Translations under genes and position numbers: made by a program
In this document: piece after piece, positions 44,184 to 52,706 of the stretch
Layout: every line of letters begins with the position of its first letter
Position numbering within the stretch: the stretch's first letter is position 1
NCBI RefSeq assembly: GCF_002224285.1
Contig: NZ_CP022436.1
Coordinates: 2,170,001-2,234,000 of the forward strand
DNA length: 64,000 nucleotides
Origin: Arthrobacter sp. YN
GTDB taxonomy: Bacteria > Actinomycetota > Actinomycetes > Actinomycetales > Micrococcaceae
Reading direction: 5' to 3'
Notes under the pieces: model-generated
The model's database searches: none
What the model saw: only the letters and a program-made list of their open reading frames with translations
Told to the model about the DNA's origin: nothing

Positions 44184-45512
44184 TCAGCGGACACCCTTGA
44201 TGAACGTGACGGTGATGCTGCCCATGGCACATAGCGCGGCGGCTGCGAACCAGAGGAGCCCGTAGTTGTGGCCGCTGCCGATGGCGAGGATCGCCGGAGC
44301 TGCTGCGGGGACAATGATGTTGGGGATGCTGAGGGCGAGGCTGAAGACTGCCATGTCCTTGCCTGTGTCACGGGCATCGGGCAGGACAGCAGCACACAGG
44401 GCGAGGTCGACGGTGAGGTACATGGCCTGACCCATGGCAAAGACGATCCAGGCCACGACGAACTGTTCAAAGGTGGACGCCGTGGCGCCAAGCACCAGCG
44501 CAGTAGCCATGAGAAGCGCCGCAGCGATCACAAACGGCTTGCGCCGGCCGATCTTGTCTGAGAGCCAGCCGGAAGCGGTGAAGAACAGGATGCTGACAGG
44601 CGCCGATATCAATGTCAGCAAGCCGGCACTCTTTCCGGCCTCGGCGATCGGCATACCGAGCCCGTCCATCAGGAAGAAGATGAAGTAGGCGAACAGTGCC
44701 GTCATCGCAATGCCGGCCAGGAAGCGTGAAACCCAGGCCCAGGCGAAGTTAGGGTGCTTCCGCGGATCTACGAGGAACGACTTCGCCAGCCCCTTAAGGT
44801 CAAGCGGAGGCAACTCGGCGCGCGTCTTCGCCGGGTCCTTATAAAGCACCAACAGCGGAATGCTGCAGACAAGGGCCAGCAGAACGGGAACGCACATCAT
44901 GAGCAGCGGGGCGTCCACCAACCAAGCAGCGAGGTATGACCCCGCGGACATCGCCAGCGCACCGGCCATGCCCATTGCACCCATGACACGTGCCCGCTTG
45001 TTGTCCGGGAGGGCCTCGATGGGAATGACTGCATAGGCATTGAAGGCGGCGTGAGCTGAGACCAGTGCGACGATGTACGCCAGGATGATCACCGGCGTGG
45101 ACGGCACGGTGCCGATCACAGCTGCGGCGAGAAGTGCGGGGACCAGCCCGCCGATGATCCATGGACGGCGGCGGCCAAACCGGCCCGCAGTGCGGTCGGA
45201 CAGTGCGCCCGTCAGCGGGATAGTGACGAGCAGGAGCAGTGAGCTGATGGAAACTGCCATGCCATAACTTGTCTCCTTGCCGGAAGGGTCGACGACTGCC
45301 AGGCGAAGGGACAACGCCGTGCCCAGTGTCAGGCTCATGATGTACATGCCCAAGGCGGCGATGAGGACCAAGGCCATGGTCTTCTTGCTGGACAGTGGCT
45401 GCTGCGTCGCAGTGCTCGACGGCGATGTGGCGGCTTCTGTGGGGGCTGTTGCGTCAAGTGCTGCGCGCCCGGCAGGTTCCTTGACCTGTGCCTGGGCTAT
45501 GGGGTCACCCAT
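44184..45512 (-). CDS. MFS transporter, probably for glycosides
   Basis: 442 aa from the ATG at 45512 (GGAGG 7 nt upstream). About twelve hydrophobic segments follow a ~45-residue hydrophilic, A/T/P-rich N-tail. The MFS loop motif is seen as GALSDRTAGRFGRRRPWI and again as SGWLSDKIGRRKPFVI in the second half. The pattern is close to SLC45/sugar-type carriers. First gene of the operon with GH1 and GH78, so it likely imports rhamnosylated glucosides. A TetR gene is divergent. Confidence 0.85.
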   Translation of the reverse strand: MGDPIAQAQVKEPAGRAALDATAPTEAATSPSSTATQQPLSSKKTMALVLIAALGMYIMSLTLGTALSLRLAVVDPSGKETSYGMAVSISSLLLLVTIPLTGALSDRTAGRFGRRRPWIIGGLVPALLAAAVIGTVPSTPVIILAYIVALVSAHAAFNAYAVIPIEALPDNKRARVMGAMGMAGALAMSAGSYLAAWLVDAPLLMMCVPVLLALVCSIPLLVLYKDPAKTRAELPPLDLKGLAKSFLVDPRKHPNFAWAWVSRFLAGIAMTALFAYFIFFLMDGLGMPIAEAGKSAGLLTLISAPVSILFFTASGWLSDKIGRRKPFVIAAALLMATALVLGATASTFEQFVVAWIVFAMGQAMYLTVDLALCAAVLPDARDTGKDMAVFSLALSIPNIIVPAAAPAILAIGSGHNYGLLWFAAAALCAMGSITVTFIKGVR

Positions 45513-45651
45513 GAAAATCCTCCTTTGGACCAGAGCCACCGTTGGCTCTTTGTGACCGGTGATGCGGGCTGTTTGCGGATCGGCCCGTGATGTCTTCCTG
45601 CAAAGCTAACCAAACTTTGACCAGATTGGAATACTTTCGTCGAGATTTCTT

Positions 45652-45677
45652 TACCAAAGTGGAAAAGAAACTTGGTA
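45652..45677. promoter_or_regulatory. candidate TetR operator
   Basis: An imperfect inverted repeat: TACCAAAGT at 45652-45660 and ACTTGGTA at 45670-45677. It lies 26 nt before the TetR start, between the divergent MFS and TetR genes. A related half-site cluster (ACCAAACTTTGACC) lies at about 45609-45622. Tentative. Confidence 0.4.
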
Positions 45678-45702
45678 GCCTCGTCTCAGAGGAGGTCTAC
45701 AC

Positions 45703-46326
45703 ATGGATCTGGAAACCGGCGAACAGACTGCCCGCACGCCGGGCCGAACGGGGAAGCGCGCCCCCTACGCAAACGGTGCAAAGAAACGCGCCGAGCTGGT
45801 GGAGGCGGCCTTCCAAGTGTTTGCCGAAAAGGGGTACCTGGGCCTATCCATCCGCCAGATAGCGGAGGCCGTCGGCACCAGTCACACTGCACTTCTCCAT
45901 CACTTCGGGAGCAAGGAAGCACTACTGAAGGCCGTGCTTGTCCTCCGGGAAGAGCGCGAAGGACCGTGGCGCGAAGAGCTCATCAGCGAGAAAGGGCTCC
46001 TCGAAACCGTGCCTGCCGTTATGAGGCACAACGCCGGAATCCGTGGCGTCATCCACCTCGACGCAACCCTGCGCGCAGAAGCCATCAGCCCCGACCATCC
46101 AGCCCACGACTTCCTGCTGAGGCGCAACGAGGATTTTGTAGACTCAGTGCGATCCCAATTGGAACTGGAGAGGGTTGCCGGGCGCTTACGCGATGGGGTT
46201 TCGCCCGCGGTGCTTGCACGACAGATCACTGCACTCGTGGATGGCATCCAGCTGAGCTGGCTTTACGACGATTCCGTGGATATGGCTGAACATCTGCAGG
46301 CATTCATGGACCTGATCAAGTCCTGA
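45703..46326 (+). CDS. TetR-family transcriptional regulator
   Basis: 207 aa with a strong ribosome site (AGAGGAGG). N-terminal helix-turn-helix: RAELVEAAFQVFAEKGYLGL, SIRQIAEAVGTSHTALLHHF and GSKEALLKAV. The C-terminal domain is all-helical and variable as usual. It is divergent from the MFS-GH1-GH78 operon and likely represses it until a flavonoid glycoside or sugar binds. There is no second nearby target on its own strand. Confidence 0.9.
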   Translation: MDLETGEQTARTPGRTGKRAPYANGAKKRAELVEAAFQVFAEKGYLGLSIRQIAEAVGTSHTALLHHFGSKEALLKAVLVLREEREGPWREELISEKGLLETVPAVMRHNAGIRGVIHLDATLRAEAISPDHPAHDFLLRRNEDFVDSVRSQLELERVAGRLRDGVSPAVLARQITALVDGIQLSWLYDDSVDMAEHLQAFMDLIKS

Positions 46327-46713
46327 AGGCCAGTGGCAATCTCGGGGTAAATGGTATCCATGGACAGTCAGTTGGCGCCATTAGCAGGCACAGTTAGACG
46401 GATCGGCGATCTTTTTTGTGCACCATTTGGCTTTCGGCCGGCAGCCGTACGACTACATCACGGGTCAGTACGTCTCGTATTCCCAACCTTGTCAGCGGAA
46501 GGCAGGATCGGTCTGGGTCTCACACATGGGCGGACAGCGCCGGTAGTGGTAGGGGACCTCTCCCAACATTCGTCCCCGTTCTAAGGAAATGGAACCCCGA
46601 CAGATCGTATGAACTGGCCCAGGCCGGGTGCCCTCGGTTTCCCGGTTACGGCCGAAGAGGACTATCCAGAGTGTCGGTCTCGCCCTGCGCCGAGCAACCC
46701 GCGGCTTGCTTGC
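46327..46713. other. intergenic stretch between convergent regulators
   Basis: No supported gene. Frames on the plus strand (46351-46584, 46416-46793) have no family resemblance and one runs into the opposite-strand GntR gene. Confidence 0.4.
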
Positions 46714-47373
46714 TTAAGTTACGAGGTTGCCGGCGGCTGTGTCCATGTGTTCGCGGATGGTTTGGCGGGCGAGAGTTGCATCGCCTGTTTTGATAGCGGA
46801 GACGATGTCTCGGTGGCGGTCTACGCTCATGTTTTTTACGCCCTTTTCCGGTCCGGCGAACATGATGGACATCCGGATGGATCCCTCGAGTGCGGTCCAG
46901 GAGTGGAGCAGGGTTTCATTGCCGGTCAGTTGGCATAACGTGCGATGGAAGTCCATGTCTGATTCGACCCGTTCCTCCAAGGACGAGTCCTGGGCAGCTG
47001 CCATGACGTCGATTTTGTGGTGCAGTGACTCGATGGCGTGTGCGCGGTCCGGGAGTTCGCATAGGGTGCGGGCGGCCAAGGATTCGAGGGCGGCCCGTAC
47101 GGCGAAGATGTCGCGGATTTCCTTTTCATCGAGATGGCGGACTGAGAGCCTGCCACGGGGACCTGCGGACAGCAGGCCTTCCTGTTCGAGCTGGCGTAGG
47201 GCTTCGCGGAGGGTTCCGCGGCTGATCTGGAGCATCTCCGACAGTTCTGTTTCTACCAGGTGGCGCCCCGGCTTCAGTTCCCCGCTGGTGATGGCTGTGC
47301 GCAGTGCCGAGAGCGCTTGTTCCCGCAGGCTTGTTTTTTCCAGTCCCAGCAGGGGTGCTGTCAGTCCGGCCAT
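46714..47373 (-). CDS. GntR-family (FCD) transcriptional regulator
   Basis: 219 aa from the ATG at 47373 (GAGGA 8 nt upstream). Winged helix: LREQALSALRTAITSGELKP, VETELSEMLQISRGTLREAL and LLSAGPRGRLSVRHL. The FCD effector domain follows (VRAALESLAARTL, DMDFHRTLCQLTGNETLLHS, DRHRDIVSAIKTGD). A palindrome at 47399 lies directly in its promoter, and three related ones lie in the 50.7-50.85 kb divergent promoter, which defines a likely regulon with the transketolase/MHS operon and the SDR. Confidence 0.9.
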   Translation of the reverse strand: MAGLTAPLLGLEKTSLREQALSALRTAITSGELKPGRHLVETELSEMLQISRGTLREALRQLEQEGLLSAGPRGRLSVRHLDEKEIRDIFAVRAALESLAARTLCELPDRAHAIESLHHKIDVMAAAQDSSLEERVESDMDFHRTLCQLTGNETLLHSWTALEGSIRMSIMFAGPEKGVKNMSVDRHRDIVSAIKTGDATLARQTIREHMDTAAGNLVT

Positions 47374-47398
47374 GGCCACAGTCCTCAGTGTTGTAAGT

Positions 47399-47414
47399 CG
47401 ACTGTTTACAGTCG
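47399..47414. promoter_or_regulatory. GntR operator at the regulator's own promoter
   Basis: CGACTGTTTACAGTCG: arms CGACTGT and ACAGTCG with TT in the centre, 26 nt upstream of the regulator ATG. Same core (GACTGT-NN-ACAGTC) as the site at 50810. Confidence 0.75.
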
Positions 47415-47484
47415 TTTGGTTGATTCGATGGTACGACAAAAGCACGGCCCTGGATGGGACCGTGCTTTCGTTATGGGAGTTTAC

Positions 47485-48486
47485 CTAGCCTAGCTCAGCG
47501 AGCACTTTCGCGACGATGCGGTCCACAGTCAGCCCGTACCGGTCGTGGAGTGTGGGGAGCGCTCCGGCGTCGAGGAATTGGTCCGGAAGCGCGACGGGAA
47601 CCACGCGTTTGCCGAGGCCGGCACTTACGACGGCGGATGCAACAGTTTCGAACAGGCCGCCAACAACGCTGTGGTTCTCGAGCGTGACGGCAAGACGATC
47701 GGTGTTCAGTTCGGCCAACACAGTAGCGGAGTCGAAGGGCTTGATGGTGGGCGTGTGGACCACGGCCGCGTCCACGTTGTGCTTCGCCAATGCATCGGCT
47801 GCCTGTAGTGCCCGCATAGTCATGAGCCCGCTCGAGACGAACACGACGTCGTTGCCGCCGCGAAGGACCTTGGCCTTACCGAGCTCAAATTTGTAGTCGT
47901 ATTCATCCAGGACGGTGGGCACGTTGCCGCGCAGCAAACGGAGATACGTGGGACCGTTCGAGGCTGCGAGCTGTGGCACGGCCTGTTCGATGTCCACCGA
48001 GTCGCAGGGGTCAACGATGGTCAGGTTGGGCATGCCGCGGAAGATCGCCATGTCTTCGGTGGCCTGGTGACTTGGGCCGTAACCTGTGGTGAGACCGGGC
48101 AGTCCTCCTATGATGTTGACGTTCAGGTTTGGTTCGGCGGCGTCGAGGCAGAGGAAGTCGTAGGCGCGGCGCGCTGCGAAGACTGAGTAGGTGGACGCGA
48201 ACGGGATCAGGCCGGTCTCGGCCATGCCTGCCGCGGCTCCGAACAGGAGTTGCTCGGCCATGCCCATTTGAAAGAAGCGGTCCGGGAAGGCTCTGGCGAA
48301 GATGTGCATGTCCGTGTACTTGCCCAGGTCAGCAGTCAAGCCAACAATGCGGGAATCAGCTTCGGCGGCCTTGACCAATGCATGCCCGAAAGGAGCTGAC
48401 GTGGTCTTCTGGCCGGGATCGGCGAAGGACGCGATCATCGCGGAAGTTTTGAGTTTTGGTGCGGTGGCATTCGTGGTGGTGCTCAT
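47485..48486 (-). CDS. transketolase, C-terminal subunit
   Basis: 333 aa. Pyrimidine-binding and C-terminal domains of transketolase: SAPFGHALVKAAEADSRIVG, LTADLGKYT, FFQMGMAEQLLFGAAAGMA (catalytic glutamate in GMAEQ), TGYGPSHQATEDMA and VTLENHSVVGG. It works with the separate N-terminal subunit encoded just upstream. Such split transketolases appear in sugar-acid and apiose-type catabolic operons. It overlaps the upstream gene by 4 nt and is last in the operon. Confidence 0.88.
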   Translation of the reverse strand: MSTTTNATAPKLKTSAMIASFADPGQKTTSAPFGHALVKAAEADSRIVGLTADLGKYTDMHIFARAFPDRFFQMGMAEQLLFGAAAGMAETGLIPFASTYSVFAARRAYDFLCLDAAEPNLNVNIIGGLPGLTTGYGPSHQATEDMAIFRGMPNLTIVDPCDSVDIEQAVPQLAASNGPTYLRLLRGNVPTVLDEYDYKFELGKAKVLRGGNDVVFVSSGLMTMRALQAADALAKHNVDAAVVHTPTIKPFDSATVLAELNTDRLAVTLENHSVVGGLFETVASAVVSAGLGKRVVPVALPDQFLDAGALPTLHDRYGLTVDRIVAKVLAELG

Positions 48487-49385
48487 CGGTCTGCCTTTTC
48501 TTCGTATCCTGCGGTGAGTTGCTCACGGCAGATTTGCCATTCGTGTTCGTCGATGCGCATGAAGTGCGCCTTCTCGCGGGTTTCCAGGAGCGGTACTCCG
48601 CGTCCGACCTTGGTGTCGCAGAGGATCACTGACGGACGCCCGACTGGCGCCGCGACGGCGGCGATGTTGTCGAACGCTGCCAGCAGCGCACCGACGTCGT
48701 TCCCGTCTACCCGCTGGGTGTACCAGCCGAAGGATTCCCACTTCTCGGTGACTGGTTCGGTGCGCAGCACCGTGTCCGTGGCACCGTCGGCCTGGAGGGC
48801 GTTGATGTCCACCAAGGCGGTGAGGTTACCGAGCTGGTGGTGGTGTGCGCCCATGGCAGCTTCCCAGGTGGAACCTTCGTCCAGTTCGCCGTCGGAGAGG
48901 AAGTTGATGATCCGGTTTGGCGAGTTTTGGGCACGGAGCCCGAGGGCCATGCCGACGGCGATGGAGAGCCCGTGTCCGAGGGAACCGCCGGAAATTTCCA
49001 TGCCCGGGGTGTAGGTGGACATGCCGGACATTGGCAGGCGCGAATCATCGGAGCCGTACGTCTCCAGTTCTTCGACGGGGACGATGCCGGCTTCGGCGAG
49101 GGCAGCGTAGTGCCCGATGGCGTAGTGCCCGGTGGAGAGGAGGAACCGGTCGCGTCCCTCCCAGTGTGGATCTTCGGCGCGGAACTTGAGTTGGTCGGCG
49201 TAGACGACGGCCATCATGTCGGCGGCGCCGAGCGCCTGGCCCACATAGCCCTGACCTTGGACCTCGCCCATGTTCAGGGCGTGGTGGCGGATTCGGTAGG
49301 CGGTGGCTGAAACCTCGTGGATGCGTTCTGTTGTCGGGCTTGCCGTGGTTTGGGTCGTCATTTTGGCCTCTTGTGTGGTGGTCAT
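48483..49385 (-). CDS. transketolase, N-terminal (thiamine diphosphate) subunit
   Basis: 300 aa. ThDP-binding half: RDRFLLSTGHYAIGHYAALA, SGGSLGHGLSIAVGMALGL, and the ThDP/Mg motif GDG...N seen here as SDGELDEGSTWEAAMGAHHH followed by LVDINALQ. SDGEL replaces the usual GDGEL, a variant found in other split transketolases. Its start overlaps the MHS stop (TGATG); a second ATG at residue 9 is an alternative start. Confidence 0.88.
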   Translation of the reverse strand: MTTTQEAKMTTQTTASPTTERIHEVSATAYRIRHHALNMGEVQGQGYVGQALGAADMMAVVYADQLKFRAEDPHWEGRDRFLLSTGHYAIGHYAALAEAGIVPVEELETYGSDDSRLPMSGMSTYTPGMEISGGSLGHGLSIAVGMALGLRAQNSPNRIINFLSDGELDEGSTWEAAMGAHHHQLGNLTALVDINALQADGATDTVLRTEPVTEKWESFGWYTQRVDGNDVGALLAAFDNIAAVAAPVGRPSVILCDTKVGRGVPLLETREKAHFMRIDEHEWQICREQLTAGYEEKADR

Positions 49386-50722
49386 CAGGCGGTTACTGAC
49401 TGGGGAGTGTTTTTGGTGGCTTCATCGGCGAGTTGGCGTTCGCGCTTGCCCCAGGTTTCCCGTGTGACGAGGGCCGCCCCGAGGCCGATGGCTGCGTAGA
49501 AGCTGAAGAGGAGGGCCGGGCCCATCCAGCCCATGCTGACGAAAAGGAGCGTGGTGATGAAAGGTGTGAATCCGGAAACCATGGCTGAGATCTGGTAGGC
49601 CAGTGACGCTCCGGAGGAGCGGGTCTTCGCTTGGAACAGTTCCGGGAACCATGGGCCTTGGGCGCCGGCGAGGGAGTTCTGGCAGAAGGCGTAGGAGATG
49701 ACGATGGTGGCGATCACGAAGATGAACAGGCCGGTGTTGACGAGCAGGAACATGGGGATGCCGAACAGCACGGCGAAGGCGCAGGACCAGATGTACAGGG
49801 GTCGGCGGCCGATCCTGTCGGTCAGCCTCGCCCAGGCCATGGTCGCGAAGATACCGATAGCTGATGCGATGCAGAGGGCGACCAGTGTTTCGGTCTTGTC
49901 CGCCAGTTCCTGGGTGTGCAGGTAGGAGATCATGTACGTGATGGAGACGGCGTAACCTGCGGTCTCAGCGATGCGCAGGCCGATGCCGCGGACAATGCTG
50001 CGCCAGTCGGTCTTGATGACCTCGATGATCGGGGACTTGACGATGGAGCCGCTTTCCTTGACCTCATCGAATACCGGCGATTCCGGGACCTTCGAGCGGA
50101 TGATCAGGCCCACTGCGACGAGCACGATGCTGGCCAGGAAGGGTACGCGCCAAGCAAGCTCACCACCAAGGTTCACACTGACTAGAAAGACGATGTTCGC
50201 AAGGAGAAGGCCGACGGGGAACCCTGCCTGCACAATGCCGGTGTATTTGCCTTTGGACTTCCAGGGTGCATGCTCGTAGCTCATCAGAATAGCGCCGCCC
50301 CATTCGGCTCCAAATGCCAGGCCCTGAACAACGCGGACGAAGACCAGGAGCGCGGGAGCAAGCAGACCGACCTGCTCGTAGGTGGGCAGAAGCCCGATGA
50401 GGAACGTGGCCACGCCCATGAGAATCAGGGAGGCCACGAGGACCGGCTTGCGACCGACTTTATCGCCGAGGTGTCCTCCGATGATGCCGCCGATGGGGCG
50501 GGCTGCGAAGCCGACGCCGAGCGTGGCGAAGGCGGCCAGCGTCCCGGTGACCGGGTCGCCGGTGGGGAAGAACGCAGTGCCGAAGTATAAGGCTGCGGCG
50601 GTGCCGAAGCCGATGAAGTCGTATGTTTCGATGACGGCGCCGACGCCGGAACCGATGGCGACGCGCTTGGCGTCTTTGGTGCCGTGCACGTGGCCGCGCA
50701 TTTTCAGAGCTTCATTGCTCAT
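49385..50722 (-). CDS. MHS-family MFS transporter (metabolite:H+ symporter)
   Basis: 445 aa from the ATG at 50722 (AAAGGA upstream). IGSGVGAVIETYDFIGFGTA at the N-terminus, GFAARPIGGIIGGHLGDKVG loop motif, and VRVVQGLAFGAEWGGAILMS are signatures of the MHS group (shikimate, ketoglutarate, proline-betaine carriers). Twelve membrane segments. First gene of the operon with the transketolase pair, so it probably imports the acid or polyol that the pathway uses. Confidence 0.9.
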   Translation of the reverse strand: MSNEALKMRGHVHGTKDAKRVAIGSGVGAVIETYDFIGFGTAAALYFGTAFFPTGDPVTGTLAAFATLGVGFAARPIGGIIGGHLGDKVGRKPVLVASLILMGVATFLIGLLPTYEQVGLLAPALLVFVRVVQGLAFGAEWGGAILMSYEHAPWKSKGKYTGIVQAGFPVGLLLANIVFLVSVNLGGELAWRVPFLASIVLVAVGLIIRSKVPESPVFDEVKESGSIVKSPIIEVIKTDWRSIVRGIGLRIAETAGYAVSITYMISYLHTQELADKTETLVALCIASAIGIFATMAWARLTDRIGRRPLYIWSCAFAVLFGIPMFLLVNTGLFIFVIATIVISYAFCQNSLAGAQGPWFPELFQAKTRSSGASLAYQISAMVSGFTPFITTLLFVSMGWMGPALLFSFYAAIGLGAALVTRETWGKRERQLADEATKNTPQSVTA

Positions 50723-50766
50723 TGGAGTTGTCCTTTCGATGAGCGATGGCTTTGAACCCGCGCTGT

Positions 50767-50852
50767 CGACTGTTAACACTTGATGCGTCCATAGTGATCC
50801 AGATCATGCTGACTGTCAACAGTCAATGTTTAGGGTTGACTGTTGACAGTGA
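50767..50852. promoter_or_regulatory. cluster of three GntR operators in the MHS/SDR divergent promoter
   Basis: Site 1, 50767-50782: CGACTGTTAACACTTG (one imperfect arm). Site 2, 50810-50825: TGACTGTCAACAGTCA (perfect arms). Site 3, 50837-50852: TGACTGTTGACAGTGA (one mismatch pair). All share the GACTGT-NN-ACA core with the site at 47399. They lie between the divergent starts at 50722 and 50971. Confidence 0.75.
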
Positions 50853-50970
50853 AACCTTTACGGTGATTCACATCACGAAAGGCGCGAACGGTGCCGATTC
50901 CGGAACGTTTGTCGCCTACGCCTCAAACGTCGCGCAAAGCGCTGTCCACCACAAGCTTTCAAGGAGCACC

Positions 50971-51744
50971 ATGACCACTATCCAACGCACCGCCGTCCTC
51001 ACCGGAGCTACTTCCGATCGCGGTATCGGTCTGACTACCGCCCGTCGCTACGCCGACCAGGGCTGGGGAGTCGTTATTTTGGACCTCGACGGCGAGAAGT
51101 CCGCCAAGGTTGCTGCCGAGATCGCCAACGAATTCAACGTCCCGGCATTCGGCCACGAAATCGACGTCGCCAACGAAAACTCCGTCACTGTTGCCCAGAA
51201 AACAGTCGCCACAGAAGTTGCCGCCGGAAACCTCCCGCCCGTCGGAGCCCTGGCCAACATCGCCGGCATCACCTCACCCGTCCCGTTCTTGGAGACCACC
51301 CTCGAGCTGTGGCACAAGGTCATGGACGTCAACGCCACCGGCACCTACTTAGTCACTAAGGCTTTCCTTCCGGACATGATCGCCAACGGCTGGGGCCGCA
51401 TCGTTAACATGTCATCGGTCTCCGCACAGCGCGGCGGCGGCGTCTTCGGCAAGGTCCCTTACTCCGCAGCCAAGGCAGCCATCCTCGGCTTCACCAAGGC
51501 ACTCGCCCGCGAAATCGGCGAAACCGGAGTGACCGTCAACGCCATCACCCCCGGCGCCGTTGACACCAACATCCGCGTCGGCAGCACCGACGAGCAGGAA
51601 GCCGCCATCAACGCCGGCATCCCGCTGGGCCGCAACGCCACCACCGAGGAAGTCGCCGCCGTCATCACGTTCCTCTCCTCCGAGGACTCCGCGTATCTCA
51701 CCGGCACCACCATCGACATCAACGGCGGCAGCCACCTCCACTAA
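50971..51744 (+). CDS. short-chain dehydrogenase/reductase
   Basis: 257 aa from the ATG at 50971 with AAGGAG 7 nt upstream; the frame is open to 50746 but that part covers the operators. Cofactor motif TGATSDRGIG at 11-20, acidic D38 (LDLD), catalytic region NMSSVSAQ, Y164 and K168 (YSAAK), and the C-terminal FLSSEDSAYLTGTTIDINGG. Divergent from the MHS/transketolase operon and sharing its operators, so probably the dehydrogenase step of the same pathway, oxidising a polyol or hydroxy acid. Confidence 0.88.
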   Translation: MTTIQRTAVLTGATSDRGIGLTTARRYADQGWGVVILDLDGEKSAKVAAEIANEFNVPAFGHEIDVANENSVTVAQKTVATEVAAGNLPPVGALANIAGITSPVPFLETTLELWHKVMDVNATGTYLVTKAFLPDMIANGWGRIVNMSSVSAQRGGGVFGKVPYSAAKAAILGFTKALAREIGETGVTVNAITPGAVDTNIRVGSTDEQEAAINAGIPLGRNATTEEVAAVITFLSSEDSAYLTGTTIDINGGSHLH

Positions 51745-51774
51745 AAGGACCACGCACCCACTAAGGACCCGGCC

Positions 51775-52107
51775 ATGACAAGAAGCGCTAGTGATTCCGC
51801 GGATGGACCGACGTCGGTTTGGTCAGGGCCTGATCCGTCCACCCCGACGGTGGCTGTGGATCCCTTTTCCAGGCATGAACGCAGAAGTTCACAACCCGTA
51901 AGTGATGCATATCAATACGGTGACTGGAACCGATTGATCGGAATCCCAGTGGAGATCCGCAAAGACCTCGAGATCGTCAGGAACGGAATAGTCGACGACG
52001 CCATGCCCGATTCTTCAATACTGTGGCTAGCCAGCGACAGCAGCAACGGGCGAGAACTATTTGCCGCAGCGGAGGGTATCAAGTTTGGGTCCACCGGCAG
52101 GAACTGA
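51775..52107 (+). CDS. small protein of unknown function (GI-DD ... GR-LF family)
   Basis: 110 aa; ATG at 51775 with AAGGA 8 nt upstream, 30 nt after the SDR stop. The N-terminal ~40 residues look disordered. The rest reads PVEIRKDLEIVRNGIVDDAM followed by SILWLASDSSNGRELFAAAE. It aligns with the protein at 61239 ([37 protein letters not shown]), so both belong to one small, probably all-beta family. No function known to me. Likely co-transcribed with the SDR. Confidence 0.55.
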   Translation: MTRSASDSADGPTSVWSGPDPSTPTVAVDPFSRHERRSSQPVSDAYQYGDWNRLIGIPVEIRKDLEIVRNGIVDDAMPDSSILWLASDSSNGRELFAAAEGIKFGSTGRN

Positions 52108-52139
52108 GCGTCGAGTGCACTTACAAAATGGTGCGGCAC

Positions 52140-52632
52140 ACCTTGCGGTGGCAGAACGCCTAGATGTACCCAGCCATAGATTTTGACACTCGTGTGATCG
52201 GGGTGTCCTTGATGGCGGCGTGGAGCGTTCAGTGTTGTAGTAGTACAGTCAGGGCTAGCGCTGAAGCTTTTTCGGTGTTGCTGGCGAATGGTTTGGCGTA
52301 AGCCTATTCGGCTGCCAAGGTCTGGTTGAAGCACTCGAACTTGCCGTTCGTCCATGGGAAGTGTGGTTTGATGAACCACTGTTGCCCCCCAATCTGCGCT
52401 GCGGCGGTCTTGGATGCGTTGGCGTTCCTGTGGCGAAGGCATTGTCGGTGATAATGCGTTCGATCTTCCCGATGCCCCGGGCTTTGATCTGCAGCTCGAA
52501 GGAGGAAACCGGCAGCGGTTGCACCTTTTTATCGAGGTGGATTTCGGCACACGCCAGGTGGATGTGGTCATCGACGGCTGCGGGATGTAGTCGAAAGGCA
52601 AGGCTGGTTTTGCCCTGCACCGCGACGTTTTG
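52140..52632 (-). mobile_element. IS481-family transposase remnant
   Basis: Minus-strand pieces in different frames: AAVDDHIHLACAEIHLDKK (first catalytic-aspartate region; intact members read AVDDHSRLAYSE), GIGKIERIITDNAFA (second aspartate, TDN), and FIKPHFPWTNGKFECFNQTL with AAE (intact: FIKPHCPWTNGKVERFNRTLAAEW). Several frameshifts and missing ends; no terminal inverted repeats seen. It marks the join between the transketolase unit and the aromatic cluster. Confidence 0.8.
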
Positions 52633-52706
52633 ACTGGTTGAGGCGGACGCTGCCGCCTGTATTTCAGGCTTCAGGTTGCGATGGATGGCAGCCTCCCACC
52701 CCAGAT

